NCBI GenBank assembly: GCA_018828205.1
Contig: JAHJWA010000093.1
Coordinates: forward strand, 1 to 5,140
Source: Alphaproteobacteria bacterium
Lineage (GTDB): Bacteria > Pseudomonadota > Alphaproteobacteria > Sphingomonadales > Sphingomonadaceae
Length of the DNA stretch: 5,140 bases
Reading direction: 5' to 3'
Shown: positions 1-5,140 of the stretch, in pieces
Numbering within the stretch: position 1 is the first letter of the stretch
How the letters are laid out: every line of letters starts with the position of its first letter
Translations under genes and position numbers: made by a program
The notes under the pieces: model-generated
Database searches by the model: none
Told to the model about the DNA's origin: nothing
What the model saw: the letters and a program-made list of their open reading frames with translations, nothing else

Positions 1-1
1 G

Positions 2-985
2 CAGCGCGGGCTGGGGCTGCACAACGATCTCCAGAACGAGCATTCGATCGTCGGCAATTTCCCCTTCGTCGCCATGTTCGAGACCTTCGGCACCGAGGCG
101 CAGAAGGAGGAGTTCATCCGCGGCGGCTTCGCGCGCGAGCGGCGCGTCGCCTTCGGGCTGACCGAGCCCGAGCATGGCTCCGACGCCACGCATATGGACA
201 CCGTTGCGGTCCCCGAGACCCGCGATGGCAGACCCGGCTGGCGGATCGACGGCGTCAAGATGTGGATCACCGGGATGCATCATGCCACCCATGTCGCGGT
301 GTTCGCGCGCACCTCGGGCAATGCGGGCGATGCCAGGGGGATCAGCTGCTTCCTCGTCCCCAACCCCGCCGACGGGCTGGAGATCGACGAATACATCTGG
401 ACCTTCAACATGCCCACCGACCACGCGCGGTTCTTCCTCAAGGGGGTCTGGGTCCCCGACGAGGCAATCCTTGGGGAGGAAGGGCGCGGGCTCGCGCTGG
501 CGCAGAGCTTCGTCCACCAGAACCGCATCCGCCAGGCAGCCTCGAGCCTCGGCGCGGCGCAGTACTGCATCGAGGAGAGCGTGCGCTACGCCCGCCAGCG
601 CAAGCCCTTCGGGCAGGAGCTGGCGCGCAACCAGGCGATCCAGTTCCCGCTGGTCGAGCTCGCCACCCAGTGCGAGATGCTGCGGCTGCTGATCTACAAG
701 AGCGCCTGGGAGATGGACCGGCTGCCGCACAAGGAGATCGAAAGCGCGCTCTCGGACAAGGTCTCGATGTGCAATTACTGGGCCAACAGGCTGGTCTGCG
801 AGGCGGCCGACCGCGCGATGCAGGTCCATGGCGGGATCGGCTACAGCCGCGAGAAGCCCTTCGAGCACATCTATCGCCACCACCGCCGCTACCGCATCAC
901 CGAGGGCGCGGAGGAGATCCAGATGCGCAAGGTCGGCGCCTACCTGTTCGGCTATCTCGGCCCGCGAAAAGGGATGTTCGGATAG
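2..985 (+). CDS. Acyl-CoA dehydrogenase, FAD-dependent (5' end missing)
   Basis: Cytoplasmic flavoenzyme that would oxidise an acyl-CoA to the 2-enoyl-CoA and pass electrons to electron-transfer flavoprotein. The exact acyl substrate cannot be read from the sequence. The reading frame is open from base 2, so 327 codons are visible and roughly the first 80-110 residues of a usual ~400-residue enzyme lie outside the window; the ATG at 74 is internal. Seen in order: the flavin/substrate motif GLTEPEHGSD (155-184), the K-WITG segment (263-274) of the middle beta domain, RKPFGQ (599-616) in the C-terminal helical domain, QVHGGIGY (821-844), and ITEGAEEIQ with a Glu (902-904) at the position of the catalytic base in medium-chain acyl-CoA dehydrogenase. 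A His replaces the usual small residue before GSD in the first signature. The enzyme appears intact to its TAG stop. Nothing links it functionally to the envelope genes downstream. Confidence 0.93.
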   Translation, partial: QRGLGLHNDLQNEHSIVGNFPFVAMFETFGTEAQKEEFIRGGFARERRVAFGLTEPEHGSDATHMDTVAVPETRDGRPGWRIDGVKMWITGMHHATHVAVFARTSGNAGDARGISCFLVPNPADGLEIDEYIWTFNMPTDHARFFLKGVWVPDEAILGEEGRGLALAQSFVHQNRIRQAASSLGAAQYCIEESVRYARQRKPFGQELARNQAIQFPLVELATQCEMLRLLIYKSAWEMDRLPHKEIESALSDKVSMCNYWANRLVCEAADRAMQVHGGIGYSREKPFEHIYRHHRRYRITEGAEEIQMRKVGAYLFGYLGPRKGMFG

Positions 986-1103
986 GTCGGTTTCGGAACG
1001 GCGGCGCGGGATGCGGGTTGGGGAGGCATAGCCGGGTCGGCGCGATATCCGCTTGGGATGCTCGCGGACGATCTTCGGCCCGCCAGCCTTCCGGGGATTT
1101 TCC

Positions 1104-2090
1104 ATGCCTGCCATCCGACCCATCCTGCTCGCCTGCACCGCGTCGCTGCTGACGCTTTCCGCTCCTGCCAGCGCGCAGGAGCAGGAGGAACAGGCCTCCT
1201 CCGCGCGTTTCGAGGCTGACGTGCCCGATTCCGCCTTCTCCGGCGAGCGCAGCAGGAGGATGATGACAGCGCAGATCCTGCTCGACCGCGCGGGTCATTC
1301 GCCCGGCGTGATCGATGGCTATGGCGGCGGCAACACCAGCCGCGCGCTGCGCGCCTTCGAGAAGGCGCAGGGGCTCGAGGAAGATGGCGAACTCGACGAC
1401 GAGCTGCTCTCCGCGCTGCGCGAACAGGCGGGTTCGGACCCGCTGGTCACGCGCTACACGCTGACGCAGGAGGATGTCGCGGGCAGCTTCCGGCAGGTAC
1501 CGGCGGACATGGCGGCGATGGCGGAGCGCGATCGCATCGGCTATTCCAGCGCCTCCGAACTGCTCGCGGAAAAATTCCACATGAGCGAGGGCCTGCTCGC
1601 CGCGCTCAATCCCGATGCGGAGCTGACCTCCGCCGGGACCGAGATCCTGGTCGTGCAGGTCGGCTCCGCCGAGATCGAGGGCACGGTCGCGCGGATCGAG
1701 ATCGACAAATCCGCCAGCGAGCTGCGCGCCTACGATTCCGAGGACAATCTGCTCGCCAGCTTCCCCGCGACCGTGGGCAGTTCCGAATTCCCCTCGCCCT
1801 CGGGCGCGATGGAGGTCAGCGCCATCGCGATGGAGGCGAACTACACTTTCGACCCCGGCGACCAGGACTGGGGCGGCGATGAGGCGCTGACGATCCCCCC
1901 CGGTCCCAACAACCCGATCGGCGGGGTGTGGATCGATCTGGGCAAGGATGGCTACGGCATCCACGGCACCAGCGATCCCTCTTCGATCGCCAAGAGCGCC
2001 AGCCACGGCTGCGTCCGGCTGACCAATTGGGATGCGCGCGCGCTTGCCCGCGCGGTGGAGAGCGGATCGACCAAGGTCGCTTTCAACTAG
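1104..2090 (+). CDS. L,D-transpeptidase (YkuD family) with peptidoglycan-binding domain
   Basis: Predicted periplasmic enzyme forming 3-3 peptide cross-links in peptidoglycan, or attaching proteins to it; which one is not decidable here. The product is 328 residues. Residues 1-24 form a signal peptide (hydrophobic core ILLACTASLLTLSA, cleavage after ASA, before QEQ). Residues ~51-108 match a PG_binding_1 fold (AQILLDRAGHSPGVIDG, then TSRALRAFEKAQGL). Residues ~117-187 look LysM-like (LLAEKFHMSEGLLAALNP followed by ILVVQV). Residues ~194-327 are the YkuD domain with H287 in IHGTS and the active-site SHGCVRLTN, catalytic Cys303 encoded at 2010-2012. The ATG at 1104 is chosen because it places the signal peptide at the N terminus, with a weak GGGGA at 1093-1097 before it. 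An in-frame TTG at 1053 would add 17 residues ahead of the signal peptide and is unlikely. It is probably a single-gene unit, ended by the hairpin just downstream. No key residue is missing. Confidence 0.93.
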   Translation: MPAIRPILLACTASLLTLSAPASAQEQEEQASSARFEADVPDSAFSGERSRRMMTAQILLDRAGHSPGVIDGYGGGNTSRALRAFEKAQGLEEDGELDDELLSALREQAGSDPLVTRYTLTQEDVAGSFRQVPADMAAMAERDRIGYSSASELLAEKFHMSEGLLAALNPDAELTSAGTEILVVQVGSAEIEGTVARIEIDKSASELRAYDSEDNLLASFPATVGSSEFPSPSGAMEVSAIAMEANYTFDPGDQDWGGDEALTIPPGPNNPIGGVWIDLGKDGYGIHGTSDPSSIAKSASHGCVRLTNWDARALARAVESGSTKVAFN

Positions 2091-2092
2091 AC

Positions 2093-2117
2093 CGGGGGCG
2101 TGGCTCCGCCCCGATTT
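2093..2117 (+). terminator. Probable intrinsic terminator after the L,D-transpeptidase gene
   Basis: Three bases after the TAG stop, GGGGCG (2095-2100) can pair with CGCCCC (2107-2112) around the six-base loop TGGCTC. C2093 and G2113 can extend the stem if one G is bulged. The stem is followed by ATTT, only three T residues, so the U tract is weak. Position and stem strength favour termination, but the short T run keeps this at moderate confidence. Confidence 0.5.
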
Positions 2118-2120
2118 GAC

Positions 2121-2149
2121 TTGACCGCTGCGCCCGATTGGCGACGATG
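2121..2149 (+). promoter_or_regulatory. Weak candidate promoter for the DUF305-propeller gene
   Basis: TTGACC (2121-2126) is a good -35 match. After 17 bases ACGATG (2144-2149) is only a loose -10 match. A second overlapping TTGACT lies at 2116-2121 with no better partner. The location, between a probable terminator and the start codon at 2186, is what makes it plausible. No operator-like palindrome or metal-regulator box was recognised around it. Confidence 0.22.
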
Positions 2150-2173
2150 GCGGCCACTGAATTTCGGGATTTC

Positions 2174-2179
2174 GGAGAG
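2174..2179 (+). promoter_or_regulatory. Ribosome binding site that decides the start of the DUF305-propeller gene
   Basis: GGAGAG lies seven to eight bases before the ATG at 2186, close to ideal spacing. It selects that ATG over the in-frame TTG at 2138 and ATG at 2147. Those would put 13-16 extra residues in front of an otherwise well-formed signal peptide. Confidence 0.75.
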
Positions 2180-2185
2180 ACACGC

Positions 2186-4510
2186 ATGACATCGACCCTC
2201 GCCCGCGCGCTTGGCGCCACCCTGCTGCTCGGCACGTCCAGCTTCGCCTTTGCGCAGGAGGCGCAGATCGTGCTGCCCGGCGCTCCGGGCGAACAGAGCC
2301 GGGTGATCGGCGCCGAGGAAGCGCTCCAGCTGTCGGACACCAGCTACGCGCCGGGCGATGTCCGCTTCATGCAGGACATGATGGTCCACCACGCGCAGGC
2401 GGTCGCCATGGCGGCGCTGGTCGAGGGGCGGACCAACAATGAGGATATCGTCGCCATCGCCGGGCGGATCGACGCCAGCCAGGCCGACGAGATCGCGTTC
2501 ATGCGCGAATGGCTTGAGACCCGCGGGCAGAGCCTGACCGCGCCGGGCGGGATGCCCGCGGGCATGGATCACTCCGCTCATGCCGCTCGCGGCACCGCGG
2601 CGGCGGCGGGAATGCACGCGGATCACACGATGATGAAGGGTATGGCGACGCCCGCGCAGATGGCAGCGCTGGCCGCCGCCAGCGGCACCGAATTCGACCG
2701 CCAGTTCCTCAAGCTGATGATCGCCCACCACACGGGCGCAGTCGACATGGTCGAGCAGCTCCACGAGCAGCCGGGCACCGCCTACGATCCGGTGATGTTC
2801 GAGTTCACCAACGACGTCGTCAACGACCAGAACACCGAGATCGAGCGGATGAACGCGGTCGCCGCGGGGCTTTCCGCCGATCCGCGCGCGACGCTGGCCG
2901 CCGGCTTCCGCGATGCGGGCGAGGCGATCAGCAATCTGCGGCTGGTGCGCGCCATGCCCAAGCCCGCCGGTTTCTTCGATCCGCAGAACCCGGCCCAGCT
3001 GCGCCCCGCGATCCTCGAAGACGAGGAGGGCGAGGGTGAGCCCGCCGCGGTCAGCCCCGACGAGGCATCGAGCGTCGATCCCCAAACCGTCGCCGCCGAC
3101 GTCGCCAGCACCGATCCCCGCGACGCGGACGAGGAAGAGGACGAGCCCCGCTTCGGCCAGCGCGGCTCGCTGCTGTCCTTCGCCAACACCGACATGGCCT
3201 TCTCGGGCGATATTCTGGTTGCGGGCAATTACCACGGCTTCAACGCCTATCGCCTCGGCGAGGACGGCGTGCCGCAGCTGGTCAGCTCGACCGTCTGCCC
3301 GGGCGGGCAGGGCGACGTCTCGATCGTCGGCGATCTGCTGGTGATGAGCGTCGAAGACGCGCGCGGGCGCGTGGATTGCGGGCTTGGCGGGGTGACCAAC
3401 CGGGTGAGCGAAGAGCGCTTCCGCGGGATCCGCATCTTCGACATTTCCGACGTGGCGCGGCCCGTGCAGGTCGGCCAGGTCCAGACCTGCCGCGGCAGCC
3501 ACACCCATTCGATCGTCAGCGCCGACGCCGACCGCATCGTGCTCTACAATTCGGGCACGTCCTATGTCCGTGAGCAGGACGAGTTGGCGGGCTGCATCGA
3601 CACGCCGGGCGACAACCGCACCGCTCTGTTCAGCATCGACGTGATCGAGATCCCGGTCGCCGAGCCCGCCGCCGCGCGGATCGTCGATCGCCCGCGGATC
3701 TTCGCCGCCGACGGCCAGATCTCGGGTCTGTGGCGCGGGGGCGATCATGGCGACGGGACGCAGGATTCGCGCCGCACCGATCAGTGCCACGACATCACCG
3801 TCTTCCCGGCCAAGCAGCTCGCCGCCGGCGCCTGTTCGGGCAATGGCATCATCCTCGACATTTCCGACCCGCTCAAGCCGGTGCGGATCGACGATGTCGT
3901 CGACACCGGTTTCGCCTATTGGCACTCGGCCACCTTCAACAACGACGGCACCAAGGTGCTGTTCACCGACGAATGGGGCGGCGGCGGGCGGCCGCGCTGC
4001 CAGGCCGGTGATCCGATGAACTGGGGCGCCAATGCGATCTACGAGATCGAGAACGGCAATCTGGAATTCCGCAGCCTCTACAAGCTGCCCGCGCCGCAGA
4101 GCGACATGGAGAACTGCGTCGCACACAATGGCTCGATCATCCCGGTTCCCGGGCGCGATATCTTCGTCCAGGCCTGGTATCAGGGCGGGATCAGCGTGAT
4201 CGATTTCACCGATGCGGCCAACCCGTTCGAGATCGCCTATTTCGATCGCGGCCCGGTCGATGCCGATCAGCTGGTCACGGGCGGCTACTGGTCCGCCTAT
4301 TGGTACGACGGCCGGATCTACGCGACCGAGATCAGCCGCGGGCTCGACATCTTCGCGCTCGAGCCGAGCGAGTTCCTCACGCCCGAGGAAATCGCCGCCG
4401 CCGAGGCCGCGCAATATGAAGGCAATGTCTTCAACCCCCAGACCCAGACGCAGGTCACCTGGCCCGCCGAAGTGGTCGAAGCCGCCGTGGCGAGCCGCCA
4501 GGGCGGGTGA
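2186..4510 (+). CDS. Exported DUF305 / LVIVD-type beta-propeller fusion protein
   Basis: The product is 774 residues and its activity is unknown. Residues 1-23 are a signal peptide (cleavage after AFA). The two DUF305 halves are at ~56-116 (FMQDMMVHHAQAVAMA, H68/H69) and ~166-228 (FLKLMIAHHTGAVDMVE, H181/H182). Between them lies a Met/His-rich insert (121-158) containing MDHSAH and MHADHTMMKGM. Residues 278-320 form a linker with 18 acidic residues in 43. Residues ~326-727 read as seven propeller blades with LVIVD-type motifs FDISDVARPVQV, LDISDPLKPVRI and VIDFTDAANPFEI. All eight cysteines (371, 398, 435, 470, 534, 550, 605, 644) are in the propeller, fitting disulfides outside the cytoplasm. 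DUF305 proteins include the cyanobacterial copper-binding CopM, so a periplasmic copper or other metal role is a reasonable inference. The length is far beyond a lone DUF305 protein (about 150-200 residues). The start is fixed by the RBS and signal peptide, and the stop overlaps the next gene. Confidence 0.88.
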   Translation: MTSTLARALGATLLLGTSSFAFAQEAQIVLPGAPGEQSRVIGAEEALQLSDTSYAPGDVRFMQDMMVHHAQAVAMAALVEGRTNNEDIVAIAGRIDASQADEIAFMREWLETRGQSLTAPGGMPAGMDHSAHAARGTAAAAGMHADHTMMKGMATPAQMAALAAASGTEFDRQFLKLMIAHHTGAVDMVEQLHEQPGTAYDPVMFEFTNDVVNDQNTEIERMNAVAAGLSADPRATLAAGFRDAGEAISNLRLVRAMPKPAGFFDPQNPAQLRPAILEDEEGEGEPAAVSPDEASSVDPQTVAADVASTDPRDADEEEDEPRFGQRGSLLSFANTDMAFSGDILVAGNYHGFNAYRLGEDGVPQLVSSTVCPGGQGDVSIVGDLLVMSVEDARGRVDCGLGGVTNRVSEERFRGIRIFDISDVARPVQVGQVQTCRGSHTHSIVSADADRIVLYNSGTSYVREQDELAGCIDTPGDNRTALFSIDVIEIPVAEPAAARIVDRPRIFAADGQISGLWRGGDHGDGTQDSRRTDQCHDITVFPAKQLAAGACSGNGIILDISDPLKPVRIDDVVDTGFAYWHSATFNNDGTKVLFTDEWGGGGRPRCQAGDPMNWGANAIYEIENGNLEFRSLYKLPAPQSDMENCVAHNGSIIPVPGRDIFVQAWYQGGISVIDFTDAANPFEIAYFDRGPVDADQLVTGGYWSAYWYDGRIYATEISRGLDIFALEPSEFLTPEEIAAAEAAQYEGNVFNPQTQTQVTWPAEVVEAAVASRQGG
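2351..2869 (+). other. DUF305 region with Met/His-rich insert (within the fusion protein)
   Basis: This part encodes residues 56-228. Two helical halves each carry a double-histidine motif preceded by methionines (MMVHH and MIAHH), the hallmark of DUF305. The insert between them (2546-2659) holds four histidines (129, 132, 144, 147) and six methionines (123, 127, 143, 149, 150, 153) within residues 122-153. Such spacing is common in periplasmic copper-binding proteins. Metal choice is inferred from composition, not shown. Confidence 0.8.
3161..4366 (+). other. Seven-bladed LVIVD-type beta-propeller region (within the fusion protein)
   Basis: This part encodes residues 326-727. Blades were read by eye from repeated strand patterns, each opening at about NTDMAF (334), QGDVSI (375), HTHSIV (439), QCHDIT (533), YWHSAT (578), VAHNGS (645) and YWSAYW (701). 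The best matches to the LVIVD-type ending (a D-[IF]-[ST]-D loop, then P-V/F and a strand) are in blades 2, 4 and 6. Blades 1, 3, 5 and 7 are degenerate. The blade count is my own alignment and could be six or seven. Confidence 0.6.
4500..4507 (+). promoter_or_regulatory. Internal ribosome binding site for the downstream membrane protein
   Basis: AGGGCGGG lies inside the end of the DUF305-propeller gene, its AGGG part six bases before the ATG at 4510. With the TGATG stop/start overlap it suggests re-initiation by ribosomes finishing the upstream gene. Confidence 0.5.
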
Positions 4511-5140
4511 TGCGCCGGAAACGAGCAGGCCGGGCAGGCCGATCGCTGTCCTGGGCGGGATGGATCCTGCTCGTCCTTGCCGCGATCCTGCTGCTCGCGA
4601 CGCTGGTCTCGCTCGCCGGGACCAATCGCGGCCTGATCCGGATGCTGGATTTCGTCCGCGAGCCGGCGATCTATCTGGCCGCGGGGCTCGCGGTGCTGGC
4701 GCTGTTTCTGGCACGACCGCGGCGTCTGCTGGTGATCGCGATGCTCGTCGCGAGCATTGCGATCAACCTCTGGCGGATCTGGCCCTACACCTTTCTCGCC
4801 GGATCGAGCGTGCCCGTCCCCGACGATGTCGACGGGATGAGCTGCGCCCGCGTGCTCTCGCTCAACGTCCTGCAGTCCAACCGCCAGTACCAACGCACCG
4901 CGCAGCTGATCGAGCGGGTCGATCCCGACCTGCTGCTGCTGATGGAGACCGATGCGGCGTGGATCGACGCGCTGGAGCCGCAGCTGGAGCGCTACGGTTA
5001 TCGGATCGATCGCCCGCTCGACAATTCTTACGGCATGGTCTTCGCAACACGGCTGCGCGTGGATCGCGCCGCGATGGTCGACACGATCGGAGCCGACACC
5101 CCGACGCTCTATGCCACCTTGCGGATGGCGGATGGGGCGC
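4510..5140 (+). CDS. Membrane-anchored endonuclease/exonuclease/phosphatase-family protein (3' end missing)
   Basis: The frame runs open from the ATG at 4510 to the window edge, giving 210 residues. A basic N terminus (MRRKRAGRAGR) is followed by three hydrophobic segments, about 15-37, 52-69 and 71-88. The catalytic fold starts near residue 113. RVLSLNVLQSN supplies N119 and DLLLLMETD supplies E146, the first Asn and Glu that bind metal in this superfamily. SYGMVFATR (173-181) fits the next conserved strand. The downstream Asp/His catalytic motifs lie outside the window, so activity cannot be confirmed. The superfamily includes DNases, phosphatases and lipid phosphodiesterases, and the substrate here is unknown. 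The basic tail before the first segment suggests its N terminus is cytoplasmic. With three membrane passes the catalytic domain would then face the periplasm, though this is inference. The start codon shares its A with the TGA stop of the fusion gene, so the two are probably co-translated. Confidence 0.85.
   Translation, partial: MRRKRAGRAGRSLSWAGWILLVLAAILLLATLVSLAGTNRGLIRMLDFVREPAIYLAAGLAVLALFLARPRRLLVIAMLVASIAINLWRIWPYTFLAGSSVPVPDDVDGMSCARVLSLNVLQSNRQYQRTAQLIERVDPDLLLLMETDAAWIDALEPQLERYGYRIDRPLDNSYGMVFATRLRVDRAAMVDTIGADTPTLYATLRMADGA

Noticed and set aside
986..1103. Possible signals in the gap between the dehydrogenase and transpeptidase genes
   Set aside because: Only short, poorly placed pairings were found (for example TCCGC with GCGGA around an 11-base loop near 1048-1068). 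There is no T tract and no convincing -35/-10 pair, so no terminator or promoter is called.
1053..1103. Upstream TTG start for the L,D-transpeptidase
   Set aside because: It would put 17 non-hydrophobic residues before a normal signal peptide, and it lacks a good ribosome binding site.
262..1152. A 296-codon + strand frame overlapping the acyl-CoA dehydrogenase
   Set aside because: It is an alternative frame of a gene with clear family motifs. The translation is Arg/Pro/Gly-rich and continues into the intergenic gap without any domain.
897..2192. A 431-codon open frame on the minus strand opposite the L,D-transpeptidase gene
   Set aside because: It covers the end of the acyl-CoA dehydrogenase and the whole transpeptidase gene, both well supported. 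Its product has no recognisable motif, so it is a codon-bias shadow.
2087..4714. An 875-codon open frame on the minus strand opposite the DUF305-propeller gene
   Set aside because: It mirrors a real GC-rich gene with signal peptide, domains and RBS on the + strand. Its translation is low-complexity, rich in Arg, Gly, Ala, Asp and Val, with no recognisable domain. It also runs across both the fusion gene and the start of the next gene.
4318..4893. A 191-codon minus-strand frame at the start of the EEP-family gene
   Set aside because: The + strand frame there has three membrane segments, the EEP N and E motifs and a coupled start. The minus frame shows only charged low-complexity sequence.

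Overview
The window is a GC-rich, densely coded stretch with all four recognisable genes on the + strand. Protein content and codon use (strong G/C at third positions) fit an alphaproteobacterium, most likely of the Sphingomonadales/Erythrobacteraceae type. That placement rests on general resemblance, not on a marker gene.

Layout: (1) 2-985, the C-terminal three quarters of an acyl-CoA dehydrogenase, cut by the left edge. (2) After a 118-base gap with no clear signal, 1104-2090 encodes an exported L,D-transpeptidase with a peptidoglycan-binding domain, a LysM-like segment and a complete YkuD catalytic motif. (3) A 95-base gap holds a GC-rich hairpin that probably ends the transpeptidase transcript, a weak possible promoter and a clear ribosome binding site. 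(4) 2186-4510 encodes a 774-residue exported protein joining a DUF305 domain to a seven-bladed, LVIVD-type beta-propeller. (5) 4510-5140, whose start codon shares a base with the preceding stop codon, is the N-terminal part of a membrane-anchored endonuclease/exonuclease/phosphatase-family protein, cut by the right edge.

Genes 3 and 4 look translationally coupled and probably form an operon. The first two genes look independent of it and of each other. Three of the four products are predicted to work outside the cytoplasm or at the membrane.

The most interesting object is the DUF305-propeller fusion. It has a Met/His-rich insert between the two DUF305 halves, an acidic linker, eight cysteines confined to the propeller, and a histidine at the same register in four consecutive blades. 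Together these suggest a periplasmic metal-handling (possibly copper) protein with an unassigned activity. No RNA genes, mobile elements, CRISPR arrays or gene-free stretches over 300 bases were seen. Long minus-strand ORFs opposite these genes are judged to be GC-driven shadows.
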